Assembly: GCA_030593295.1 (NCBI GenBank)
Contig: JAUVHO010000004.1
Coordinates: 1-64,000 of the forward strand
DNA length: 64,000 nt
Reading direction: 5' to 3'
Origin: Methanomassiliicoccales archaeon
GTDB taxonomy: Archaea > Thermoplasmatota > Thermoplasmata > RBG-16-68-12 > SOIM01
A program made the position numbers and the translations under genes. Below are positions 56,666 to 64,000 of the stretch, in pieces; the stretch's first letter is position 1; each line of letters begins with the position of its first letter. The notes below the pieces were generated by a model. The model made no database searches. It saw nothing but the letters and a program-made list of their open reading frames with translations, and had not been told where the DNA came from.

Positions 56666-57742
56666 TCACTCGTCCTCCGCCTTCGGAATCCACACTGCTT
56701 TCTTGCCCCTAAGGTCAGCATGCTTACTTGTCTTTGTCCACCGAGCTATCTTCAGTCCCAAGTCAGTCATAATTCTACTGAGTTCGGACTTCGACATAGG
56801 TGGAAGATGGTAAACCTGTCTAGAGTCATTCACGTCGGATATGAACTCGTCAATATGAACTGCTTCAGTCCCTGCTCCCTGGTATACTCGTACCACTCCT
56901 TGAACGTACATCTTCTCCATAGAAATTAACTCGGGAGCATACCTTAGAGTCTCTTGTCCATCTAACTTGACCCCGGCGAGTTTGGCGCACACTTGTAGGT
57001 ATTTCCAAAACTTATACCTTCTAGACCCCACTTCATCCATGAATTTTTGGTCGTCCTTGATGGAAGTGTAGACGGTGTCCCAGTCCTTTTTATCGAAGTC
57101 GGCATTGACTTTGGATGCTATTTTCTTTCCTATGTTATCTTCTTCGTCCCATGAGTCTTCTTCTCTATCCACTATGTCTATTCTATTGGACCGAGTAGAG
57201 CCAAATATTATGCCCCTATCCGCGTCATGGTCCGTAGGAACTTCTCTAGTAGGAACCAACTTGGAGCCGAACATCTCCTTCTCGTCGGACACCCAAGTTC
57301 CCCCGGATTGAACCATCTTTCGACGTGTGCTACTCGATGACCAAGATAGACGCACAATTCTCCAAAAGGCGTCTTTTTCTAGTAGAGAAAGAGACTCAAT
57401 TTCATCCATGCCTACTATCTTCCACTCAGCACACGCATTTAGAAAGTTTACTAAGGTCACTTCCGCAACCCACTTACCCTTCATGAGATGGCACAACGTC
57501 TCCATGAAGTACGACTTGCCACTTCTGAACTGACCATGGGCAATTATGTGCGGCGCCTTAGCTGTCCAACCTTGTCTTTGTGCTTCGGCCAGAATAGGTA
57601 GTAGACATGCTACATCTAGATTGTCTTTACTCAACCCATCTATTCTATGCTCGATGCGATCTCGCGCCTTCCCAACCCAGTCCTTCAAGGAATTTGCCTT
57701 ATTTGGTTTTCTAGAATTCTTTCCCTTTACTTTTTTTGCCAT
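56666..57742 (-). CDS. P-loop ATPase, probable replication helicase/initiator
   Basis: 358 residues with Walker A GQFRSGKS (70-77), Walker B-like IVGMDEIE (110-115, with Asp-Glu) and a sensor-like GSTRSNR, followed by a C-terminal winged-helix-like region (ELSRIMTDLGLKIARW). Reads like the ATPase domain of plasmid or viral replicative helicases. Directly upstream is the iteron-rich segment, the usual place for an initiator gene. A DNA-packaging ATPase is the main alternative. Confidence 0.65.
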   Translation of the reverse strand: MAKKVKGKNSRKPNKANSLKDWVGKARDRIEHRIDGLSKDNLDVACLLPILAEAQRQGWTAKAPHIIAHGQFRSGKSYFMETLCHLMKGKWVAEVTLVNFLNACAEWKIVGMDEIESLSLLEKDAFWRIVRLSWSSSSTRRKMVQSGGTWVSDEKEMFGSKLVPTREVPTDHDADRGIIFGSTRSNRIDIVDREEDSWDEEDNIGKKIASKVNADFDKKDWDTVYTSIKDDQKFMDEVGSRRYKFWKYLQVCAKLAGVKLDGQETLRYAPELISMEKMYVQGVVRVYQGAGTEAVHIDEFISDVNDSRQVYHLPPMSKSELSRIMTDLGLKIARWTKTSKHADLRGKKAVWIPKAEDE

Positions 57743-57796
57743 GCTATCGACTCCTTCAACGCCCTACTAGGACGCGGCACTGTGCGTTAAAGGGTG

Positions 57797-57835
57797 GAGA
57801 CGGAGTTGCGCCAAGGTAGGGGCCCATTCCGTCTC
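57797..57835. promoter_or_regulatory. Hairpin in the leader of the ATPase gene
   Basis: GAGACGGA at 57797-57804 pairs with TCCGTCTC at 57828-57835 around a 23-nt loop, 55 nt upstream of the ATPase start. It could be a leader RNA structure or a nicking/initiation hairpin. Confidence 0.4.
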
Positions 57836-57904
57836 CCACTGTTCCTGTAATTCAATATGTCAGTGGTGTTATAAGTAAACTTGGATAGTCATTACGGCCT
57901 CTGA

Positions 57905-58140
57905 TTTGTGTGCGGTGTTTTGTGGGTAAATTCCACTTCAAGGACACAAAGGACACAAGAATTGCTACATATTAGGTGTAATTAGTGTGTTTGTGTGTTG
58001 TGTTTGTGTAGAGTAAGGTATCTACTCTAATAATGACACAACACAATTGGTGGTTTTAGGCATGGAATTGGTGTTAACTTGTGTATTTGTGTGAGTGGGT
58101 ACCAAGAAACGTGCAATGTCGAGAACACAAATGACACAAG
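57905..58140. other. Iteron cluster, probable replication origin
   Basis: Gene-free region 57743-58428. Repeats of ACACAAA-N2-ACACAAG occur forward at 57944-57959 and 58125-58140 and inverted at 58078-58093, with partial copies at 57986-58009 (TGTGT-rich) and 58035-58047. The flanks are A+T-rich. Next to the P-loop ATPase gene this has the layout of an iteron origin. TGTGGGTAAAT at 57921-57931 is an 11-bp inverse match to the att core. Confidence 0.6.
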
Positions 58141-58428
58141 AACGCTATGCCATCTAATGCACTGCACCCCTTTCTGCAGTGCTACCTAAGGGCTCTTTGC
58201 GTTCTGATGTCTCTATGACCGTCAGTTGCTTCATCTGTCGTGTCAGAGAGCAAGTTTATGGATGGTTTTGGATGGTTGTTTGAAATTTAAAAGCAACTAT
58301 CTAGCAACCGTTCCAAAACCGTGTCAAACCGTGTGTCATTGATACATCCTGTTTTGTAGTTGCTTCGGTAGAGGGTGTATCAGAGTGTATCAGATGCACG
58401 TTTTTTTAATGTCTGTACATGAACCGAA

Positions 58429-58662
58429 GTGGCAGTTATCTCAAATGGAGATTCCCGTTCTCAGCGCCGTGAGGCACTTCGTAAGAATGACAGAGGATCG
58501 GAGAACAGCATTCTGTCGGCCTATGTGTGGTTTTCAAGAAGCCTTAACTGGCAACTTCGGTGTATGAAGAAAAAGGGGGTTCTGTCACGGATTCTGGGGT
58601 GGAACTGTTACCGATGTCATAAGACAACTTGGGCGCAATGTCTAGACTATGTTAAGCGGTAA
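58429..58662 (+). CDS. Possible small Cys/Trp-rich protein
   Basis: A 77-codon frame from a GTG, with TTTTTTTAATG 20-30 nt upstream (leaderless arrangement). The protein has SRSQRREALRK, several tryptophans and a CYRCHKTTWAQC cluster that could bind zinc. No family recognised and no ribosome site; a second frame overlaps it. Convergent with the next gene, overlapping by 11 bp. Confidence 0.35.
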   Translation: MAVISNGDSRSQRREALRKNDRGSENSILSAYVWFSRSLNWQLRCMKKKGVLSRILGWNCYRCHKTTWAQCLDYVKR

Positions 58663-59368
58663 TGTTCATCACTAGTTTCTTCTGAGTTCCCTCACAGTTG
58701 TCTCCTGACGAAAAGCAAAGGAGTTCCTTCTTACCAACAATTGTGGAAGGCACATAGATATTAACTTGATGAATGAAATGATAATCGGGACGAAGGAGCT
58801 CGGAAGACACTAATACACGATGTCTTCCTTTGAACTCTCCATATGTGCCCACGGTATTCTCATAACCCTCTCCTTCCCTAGCCTCAGTATCCTTTGGCAA
58901 GATCAAATCAAAAAATGCGTTACGACACGGCAAACTGCCACTGTTCTGAAATAAGAGGGGAATAACCCTCTCCCCGTGAGACAGGGTAACCTCTTCTGTG
59001 CCATCGGTAAAAGCAACAATCAATTTGGGTACCTTTCCTGATTCACTTGCCATGACGTCTAATAGAGACAGTAATGTTTGCCCAAGCCTTTCCAAATTCT
59101 CATTCGATTCCGCAATTCTCCCTGACACCTTTACTAGTTGGTCTACGAACTTCTCTGATGAGTCAACAGATGCTCTCAGTTGTACAACAGCCACGTAGAC
59201 AGCAATGACCATAAGAAAAGCCAGGAAAATACTCACGCCTGCAGTGAAAACCAATCCCAAGTCGAGACCTAGACTATACGAGAAAGAGAATAACAGGACA
59301 ATTATGATGATACTCACTATCAAAGACCTGAGCATATCCAGTCCAAGGAGGAATCTTTTTCGAACCAA
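58652..59368 (-). CDS. Membrane protein with coiled coil and beta domain
   Basis: 238 residues from a TTG (an ATG at 59335 is the alternative). Two membrane helices (about 15-34 and 40-62), a coiled-coil stretch (about 70-105), then a beta-rich domain (about 110-235) with HGERVIPLLFQNSGSLP, reminiscent of an Ig-like fold. Function unknown. Similar in plan to the protein at 61654-62364 only in the helix-plus-coil part. Confidence 0.6.
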   Translation of the reverse strand: MVRKRFLLGLDMLRSLIVSIIIIVLLFSFSYSLGLDLGLVFTAGVSIFLAFLMVIAVYVAVVQLRASVDSSEKFVDQLVKVSGRIAESNENLERLGQTLLSLLDVMASESGKVPKLIVAFTDGTEEVTLSHGERVIPLLFQNSGSLPCRNAFFDLILPKDTEAREGEGYENTVGTYGEFKGRHRVLVSSELLRPDYHFIHQVNIYVPSTIVGKKELLCFSSGDNCEGTQKKLVMNITA

Positions 59369-59578
59369 CAGCTTCCACCCAGCTAGTATAATCGACCCTC
59401 CAGATAAAAAGATGATGGTGAAACCCCATCAATAGTCCATGAAGGTTTCCTGATTTTTTCAAAACAGTCAACAGGCGAGACCTTGGAAAAAATCTGAGAA
59501 CTGCTCGCCTTCCCTACGAATGAACCTAGGATTCTGTGGGTTAATTAGGATATTCCCAAAATACTGTCGGACAGAGAA

Positions 59579-59791
59579 TCATTCGCTCTCAGTGCGACCT
59601 ATTTGGTCTACGATATTGCCAGTCACAGTTGGTCTGTATTGACCTTCAACATATTCGCCAACCTTGGCTTCATAGTCTTTTATCGAGGAGGGAATCGCAA
59701 GCTCTAGAGTCTCACCACTTACATCGAGAATTTTTATTCTGTTTTCCAATATAGAGACAACTTTTCCTCCAAAACCTATGTTATCTGTCAA
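59579..59791 (-). CDS. Small beta-rich protein
   Basis: 70 residues with no membrane helix: alternating hydrophobic strands (KVVSILENRIKILDVSGETLELAIP) that could form a small barrel, and an acidic end. Function unknown; ribosome site ATCGGAGGAGATCG-like sequence just upstream supports translation. Confidence 0.5.
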   Translation of the reverse strand: MTDNIGFGGKVVSILENRIKILDVSGETLELAIPSSIKDYEAKVGEYVEGQYRPTVTGNIVDQIGRTESE

Positions 59792-59932
59792 TTCGATCTC
59801 CTCCGAACCATGATTGTCGAGGTCGTATAAGATGGTTCGGGAAATGGTTATCTGTCACGTCAAGTAGGATATGTAGCTTTGGTTCAGTGCAGAAAAGGTG
59901 GGTGCTGAATCGGACAACTGGCTGACAGACTA

Positions 59933-60323
59933 CTATATCTCCCTCATTTTTCTAAGGAATTTTCTACCTTTAATTGTAATTGTAAATACTTTGGTATAGA
60001 TCCCCAAACCCTCACTTGTGACATCTATCAACCCCTCTTCCTCAAGGTAATCCAACGAGTCCGAAACCTCCTCCTTCGAGTATAGTCCTTGGAGAGTGTC
60101 TTCAACATATTCATCTTTCTCTGCCTCGCACTTCTCCCCGAATCTTTCCCAGATATGTCAATATCTCCAGTTTGGCTCCACCGATTTCAACCATGCTATC
60201 CCTCTCGAAGAGACCGCCCACCACTCTCACTATGTTGATGGCAAAGCGAGGGTGATTGGTGGGCATTGTATGATTCTTCACGACTTCCTGAATGTCACAG
60301 TATGGGTGGAGAGATATACTCAT
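59933..60323 (-). pseudogene. Frameshifted winged-helix protein gene
   Basis: Read on the minus strand, an ATG at 60323 opens a frame (MSISLHPYCDIQEVV ... VEIGGAKLEILTY) that leaves protein-like sequence near 60150-60155. A second frame continues with WERFGEKCEAEKDEY, then a winged-helix-like SKEEVSDSLDYLEEEGLIDV and a basic end, to a stop at 59933. Removing one base around 60150 joins the two into about 130 residues. Either a recent inactivating mutation, a sequencing error or a programmed shift; no slippery run is obvious. Confidence 0.6.
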
Positions 60324-60429
60324 AGAACCCAAGGAAACGCCGTATATGATGAAGTGTGATGTTCGCCAACATCAATGATGTGGCCTCATTTCATTCATGC
60401 GGAAAAGGCCAATGGTGATTCAGGGTTGC

Positions 60430-61002
60430 TCAGCATGCAGGAAGTCCGGAGCCAACACCTGATGAAAACAGCAACCAAGCTCCAACTCCAAAGATAGCCC
60501 CAAAGGCAACAAGTAATCCAATTGCTCCGAAAATACCAAAACCGAGCAATGTCCCCAAAACTCCGGACCAGGCAAGGAGTACCAAGAGGATTATGCCAAT
60601 GATTATGAGACCCAACCCAAGAAGCAGATTATCATAATTCACCTCAACGCAAGGTACCAGTGTCTTCTGTGAAACGTTCCCTCTATCTATCAGAATCGCT
60701 TGGTCATCATAAGCTTCCACGACATATAGGTAGAGAGTGCCTTCGTCAAGCCCTGTGTCGACATACGACACCGCATCAGGGTCATTGAGGGTAGCCAAAA
60801 CAGAGAGGGAATCGTCTTCTCCTCCCTCTCTCCAAACGAGATAGTACTTCACGGAGCCCATAATTGGCTTGTCCCATTCGAATTTGACCACGGTCTGGCT
60901 CACGTCAGTTACATGGACGTTTAGGTCAGCAAGCGACTGATACGGGACTATCAATGCCATAACGAGGAACATGATCCCAATGAAACTTCCTACCCTCCGC
61001 AT
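60430..61002 (-). CDS. Exported FN3-domain membrane protein
   Basis: 190 residues from the ATG at 61002 (the frame opens at 61107). Signal peptide (about 1-24), one fibronectin type III-like domain (about 28-110, FEWDKPIMGSVKYYLVWREGG ... YVVEAYDD), then two Gly-rich membrane helices (about 125-175). It resembles the FN3 modules of the chromosomal beta-helix proteins but in a short anchored form. Could be a surface or virion membrane protein of the element. Confidence 0.65.
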   Translation of the reverse strand: MRRVGSFIGIMFLVMALIVPYQSLADLNVHVTDVSQTVVKFEWDKPIMGSVKYYLVWREGGEDDSLSVLATLNDPDAVSYVDTGLDEGTLYLYVVEAYDDQAILIDRGNVSQKTLVPCVEVNYDNLLLGLGLIIIGIILLVLLAWSGVLGTLLGFGIFGAIGLLVAFGAIFGVGAWLLFSSGVGSGLPAC

Positions 61003-61277
61003 GTCAACCGGAAAGTAATAGTGTGCATTCAACTTTAAGCTTTTCCTCAATTCAAACTGCTTTGGGATGTAGATGACAAACCAAGGGCAAACCTGCATTA
61101 TGCGCATTCCAGGTCGAGCTTGAAGGCTCCTGAGCCATAGAACAAGTCTGTCAAGATGATGGACAAAGGTCTATAGAAACCTTTAGATAATTGCATGGGG
61201 TTATAGGTATACGTGTGTTTACGGTGTATTACCGTAGCACAGACTCGGAGAGACTGGTTGACCTTCAAAAGTCAAAA

Positions 61278-61352
61278 GGAGAGGCGTGGATTCGAACCAC
61301 GATTACGCCTTTAGAGGGAGCTGGCGCGTACTGTCCTTTATACTACCTCTCC
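61278..61352 (-). tRNA. tRNA-like gene with abnormal anticodon arm
   Basis: On the minus strand, 75 nt. Acceptor GGAGAGG/CCTCTCC pairs fully; D arm GTAT...GTAC with GG in the loop; T arm CGTGG-TTCGAAT-CCACG is canonical. A TATA box (TATATAA, 61375-61381) lies 23-29 nt upstream and a T-rich stretch follows the 3' end. CCA is not encoded. The anticodon arm is too long by 3 nt: either a 5-bp stem (GCGCC/GGCGT) with a 13-nt loop, or a mismatched stem presenting CTCTAAA (anticodon CTA). The isotype cannot be assigned. Confidence 0.72.
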
Positions 61353-61653
61353 GAGTACGATATCATTGGAATTGTATATAACCCTGCCTTTTCTGAGTGA
61401 GTTAAAGGAATTGGTTAAAGCTATTGTTTTGGTGGTTTGTCTTCGATAAGGGTATCCTGTGTTGAAGTTAAATAGCTTAGGATAAGGTGGGCGAAAGTAT
61501 TGCTGTTTGGTGATAACTGGGGGGTTTTGGAACCGTGTTGTATAGTTACGGGGTCGTGAGGAGGCTGTGGTTCTATTGGTGTATTGAGGATACTTGAAGG
61601 TTTGAGAGAATGTTTTTATTGTGGGAGGTTGTTGTTAGTTATGGAGGATTGAT

Positions 61654-62364
61654 GTGGTTAATGTAGTTAGTGTGTATTCAGTGATGATTGGTGTGTTGAC
61701 ATTATTGGTAGGTTTTTATTTTGTGATGATGGGTAGGATTATGGGGGGGCTGTCTGGGATGTTAGGTCGGGCGAGGGCAACGTCGGATGCTTGTGGTGAG
61801 TTTGTGAGTAGCGTTGAGGGGAAGTTTGTGTATTTGATGAGTGCTCTCGAAGGTGTTGGTAATGAGAAGGTTGAGGATGGAAAGGCGAAGGTGGAGATGA
61901 GTCGAAAAATGGATGATGTGCGACGGAGGATGAAACTGAGTGTGGATGCGGACAAGGTTAAGGCGGAGCGTATGAAGAAGGCTTGCGGTGAAGTGGAGGA
62001 GCTGTTGGGTGAGTTGAGGTCTCTTGAGATGGGTGTGACTTTGGTACTGTTTCCTGTTATTGTATATTTGTTGTTATTAATGACAGTATATAGTGGGGAG
62101 GTTTTGTGGGAGATAAATATGGCGTTGGTGAATGTTGTTGTCGGTTGGGGTATTTTTGTAATTGCTGCTGTATTTGTCGGTTGGCTGTTGGTGGGAATGT
62201 CGAGAGTCTCTGATATCGCGGTGGCTGTTGTGGCGGATGTTGATCTACGAATGGAGTGGTATATGGATGATGTATTTGCTACTGGTATCGGATGGTGTGA
62301 TAGGGAGTTGGATCGGCGGATTGGTGAAGTGCAAGTGAGGGCGTGGGTTAAGGAGGTGAGTTGA
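61654..62364 (+). CDS. G+T-rich gene: membrane and coiled-coil protein
   Basis: 236 residues from a GTG (GGAGG 5 nt upstream). One N-terminal helix (about 9-30), a long charged helical region (about 60-120, coiled coil), two further helices (about 125-145 and 150-180), and a cytosolic-looking end. The coding strand is strikingly G+T-rich with very little C, unlike all other genes here, and this bias begins near 61430 before the gene. Function unknown. Confidence 0.65.
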   Translation: MVNVVSVYSVMIGVLTLLVGFYFVMMGRIMGGLSGMLGRARATSDACGEFVSSVEGKFVYLMSALEGVGNEKVEDGKAKVEMSRKMDDVRRRMKLSVDADKVKAERMKKACGEVEELLGELRSLEMGVTLVLFPVIVYLLLLMTVYSGEVLWEINMALVNVVVGWGIFVIAAVFVGWLLVGMSRVSDIAVAVVADVDLRMEWYMDDVFATGIGWCDRELDRRIGEVQVRAWVKEVS

Positions 62365-62513
62365 GGGTGTTGTCGGTCTGTACTTTTTTCTCTGAGAGCG
62401 AGTTGTAGGGTATAACTCTTAATGGACGCTCTTCTTCAATAGTCTCTGGGATTGGTTCGGGTTTCCTCCTTGTCTGTTTTGACCAATGGGCCAGAACTGA
62501 GAAAAAAAGAGAA

Positions 62514-62750
62514 CTACTCGCCCTCTTTCTCGGTCTCCGCCTCAACGACTAGCCATTCGCCAGAGGCCAACTTCTTGACCAACTCGGTGGTCATGTATGA
62601 GATTGCTCGCGGCTCTTTGGCTCCGAAATAGCGCGTATAAGGCGCCCAGTCTTCGCTCTGGATGACGAGCATGTGTTTTGTGGGTGGCTTTCCCTCAACC
62701 TCAGGCGGTCGTTCAATCTGCTTGCGCACATCTACAGGTCTGGTTTCCAA
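62514..62750 (-). CDS. Small SGEWLV-motif protein B
   Basis: About 78 residues. KKLASGEWLVVEAETEKEG matches the motif of the tiny protein at 56471-56647. Start taken as the TTG at 62750 because GAGGTGAG lies 5 nt upstream; a TTG at 62771 is also open. Soluble, proline-rich N-terminus. Last gene before the right att site. Function unknown. Confidence 0.55.
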   Translation of the reverse strand: METRPVDVRKQIERPPEVEGKPPTKHMLVIQSEDWAPYTRYFGAKEPRAISYMTTELVKKLASGEWLVVEAETEKEGE

Positions 62751-62824
62751 ATTTCTCACCTCAAAAATCAATTGGAAAGTGGTATTAGAATTACCATCAG
62801 TGGATGTGATAATAATAGGATTTC

Positions 62825-64000
62825 TCAGTATTTACCCACATAATAGTAGTGAACCTTCCTGCCCTTCTTCTCCGTTCGGATCAAACCCCTCTCTTCGAGC
62901 TTGCTCATCTGGTAACTTACACTTGATTGATGGATCCCAAGCACCGACGCCATTTCCTTCTGGGTGATGCCTGGAAGGTCCTTCGCAGAGTCCGTTATCC
63001 TCTTCTGGACCTCGGTGAGCACCCCGCCATTGGTGACAGGTATCTGCGTGCCCCGGGTGTAGAACCTCCTGAACCTCCCGTCCCTCCTGGACTTGATCTT
63101 CTCACCCTGCTCCAGCACCCGGAGGTGATGGACCAGTGACCCGTTGGGAAGACCCAGGTCACGTTTGATCTGGTTGTAATGCTCTCCGGGATTTATCTCG
63201 ATGTACTGGTACACCCTGCCCCTGTCGTAGTTGTCCAGCAACTTGCCCTTCTTGAGCTTCATGTACAACGGCACGAAGAGCGATATGAGAGCGATCTTGA
63301 ACCCTTCGGATGCCAGGAATACTGCCACGCCCGCACTCAGGATTATTGAGGAGCCCAGAACAACCAGGAACTCGAACGGGATCCAGAACCCTGCGTCGGC
63401 CTGAGGTGGAGCGATGATTATGGAAAGCTGCTTGTCCTGTTCGATGGCATCTTCCACAGACCCAGTTAGGTCGTCCTTGACCGCGGATATGACGTGCGGC
63501 GTATGTGGCTCGCTTCCGTCGCTGGTGTCCACCTTCTGGGTGAGCATGAACTCGTCCGTCCATCCGTCGCCCCTGGTGAACAGCGATTTCACTTCATCCC
63601 CGAAGAAGTCGAGGACCGAGACCTTGGCCTGTTGGACCGGCTGGCCGTCTTCATCAAGAACATGGACCTTCAAGCGCCACTTCATGGTCATCGAGGACCT
63701 GGAGTCCAGCTCGACGTTCCCGAAGGTGCTGCTGACGCTTTCCAGCTCGGTATCGAGAAGGGAGACCTCATCAACCTGGGAATCCTCGACGTACACTGGA
63801 TCTCTCCCAACATCGTTGTCGATGATAGTGCCGTCAGTGCTTCCCACCAGGTGAATCGCGTCCTTGTCCGACCCGTCTATGACGTTCTTCTCGATCCGGG
63901 GTGAAGCGTTCTCGCAGTAGATGCCGTAGTCTGACCCAGTGATGGTGTTATGATAGATCAGCGAAGATGAATCCTCGCAGTATATGCCGATCTTATTGCC
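62825..64000 (-). CDS. Transmembrane regulator with beta-helix ectodomain (partial, 5' end outside window)
   Basis: At least 391 residues; the frame stays open to the window edge, so the N-terminus is missing. The most upstream visible part reads as beta-helix coils (GIYCED...GIYCEN...NVIDGSD), then a beta-rich domain, two membrane helices (encoded near 63290-63400), and two cytosolic winged helices (HYNQIKRDLGLPNGSLVHHL; ITQKEMASVLGIHQSSVSYQ). The C-terminal half is clearly homologous to the FG-GAP regulator at 43861-46125. The last codons (YYVGK) form the att core; integration added one Tyr before the stop. Confidence 0.88.
   Translation of the reverse strand, partial: GNKIGIYCEDSSSLIYHNTITGSDYGIYCENASPRIEKNVIDGSDKDAIHLVGSTDGTIIDNDVGRDPVYVEDSQVDEVSLLDTELESVSSTFGNVELDSRSSMTMKWRLKVHVLDEDGQPVQQAKVSVLDFFGDEVKSLFTRGDGWTDEFMLTQKVDTSDGSEPHTPHVISAVKDDLTGSVEDAIEQDKQLSIIIAPPQADAGFWIPFEFLVVLGSSIILSAGVAVFLASEGFKIALISLFVPLYMKLKKGKLLDNYDRGRVYQYIEINPGEHYNQIKRDLGLPNGSLVHHLRVLEQGEKIKSRRDGRFRRFYTRGTQIPVTNGGVLTEVQKRITDSAKDLPGITQKEMASVLGIHQSSVSYQMSKLEERGLIRTEKKGRKVHYYYVGKY
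62829..62845. repeat. Right attachment site core (attR)
   Basis: TATTTACCCACATAATA inside the 3' end of the regulator gene. The element-derived bases next to it supply the present TAC-TGA ending of that gene. Confidence 0.88.

Larger units (their letters stand above)
52555..62845. mobile_element. Integrated 10.3-kb mobile element bounded by 17-bp repeats
   Basis: Bounded by TATTTACCCACATAATA at 52555-52571 and 62829-62845. The tyrosine integrase begins 53 bp inside the left repeat. The right repeat is made of the last codons of the transmembrane regulator gene; read from the left repeat, the same codons continue to a TAA, which reconstructs the pre-insertion end (one residue shorter). Contents: two recombinases, nuclease, P-loop ATPase, iteron origin, tiny overlapping genes, membrane proteins, tRNA-like gene. 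No capsid, terminase or conjugation gene was recognised, so a plasmid-like element is the best description. Confidence 0.88.

Noticed and set aside
61278-61352. Firm tRNA-Pyl call
   Set aside because: The CTCTAAA loop is suggestive, but the D arm and T loop are those of ordinary tRNAs, 6 nt would separate D and anticodon stems, and no pyl genes are in the window.
61191-61400. 69-codon frame on the plus strand
   Set aside because: It lies across the minus-strand tRNA-like gene and its promoter and has no protein character.
62348-62545. 65-codon minus-strand frame
   Set aside because: Low-complexity, basic, no ribosome site, overlaps the end of the better supported small gene at 62514-62750.
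52555-62845. Provirus call for the element
   Set aside because: No capsid, portal, terminase or packaging gene could be recognised; the ATPase and membrane proteins are compatible with but do not show a virus.

Overview
The window reads as a chromosomal segment of an archaeon, most likely Thermoplasmatota. Supporting signs are Lrp/TRASH regulation, a TagA glycosylase, an archaeal-type Lhr helicase, TATA boxes about 25-30 nt before many start codons (leaderless genes), and large families of secreted parallel beta-helix proteins carrying the GYPSGGNYWS(D/N)Y signature. The lineage assignment is inference from gene style, not a search.

Layout. 1-19.8 kb: seven large beta-helix (NosD-like) surface proteins in tandem, most with a signal peptide, beta-helix, FN3/PKD/Ig-like modules, one C-terminal membrane helix and a Glu/Pro-rich cytosolic tail. 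The first is separated from the other six by a VapC/AbrB-type toxin-antitoxin pair. Two zinc-ribbon membrane proteins face beta-helix genes across nearly identical divergent promoters. The first 79 bases recur exactly at the far end of the array (19808-19886). 19.8-29.6 kb: an aminotransferase, then a metal (probably copper) homeostasis region: CopA P-type ATPase, a small membrane protein, a thioredoxin/CcdA fusion with a DUF1573 partner, a Lrp-TRASH regulator, and two copies of a pair made of a charged or metal-ligand-rich exported protein plus a membrane-anchored winged-helix regulator. Two distinct palindromic operators recur here. 29.6-52.5 kb: housekeeping and metabolic genes (Trm9-like methyltransferase, GcvH, thiolase, 3-hydroxybutyryl-CoA dehydrogenase, an 1803-residue Lhr helicase, M20 peptidase, TagA, MMPL transporter, O-methyltransferase, MFS transporter), an eighth beta-helix protein, a candidate structured RNA, and a transmembrane one-component regulator with an FG-GAP ectodomain.

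52.555-62.845 kb: an integrated mobile element of about 10.3 kb bounded by 17-bp direct repeats. It carries a tyrosine integrase next to the left repeat, a mini PD-(D/E)XK nuclease, a serine recombinase, a run of overlapping tiny genes (one too short for usual gene callers), a P-loop ATPase beside an iteron-rich probable origin, several membrane proteins, a frameshifted winged-helix gene, a tRNA-like gene with an abnormal anticodon arm and a strongly G+T-rich gene. It sits in the last codons of a second transmembrane regulator, whose ectodomain is itself a beta-helix and which runs off the right edge.

Themes. (1) Cell-surface beta-helix proteins and signal receptors that join an outside domain directly to cytosolic winged helices. 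(2) A multi-layer metal-response locus in which the sequence suggests two operators: CTTTACAA-type for copA, DUF1573-ccdA and the TRASH regulator, and TGAAA-N4-TTTCA for the two exported metal-ligand proteins. (3) A compact integrative element with its own origin and tRNA-like gene.
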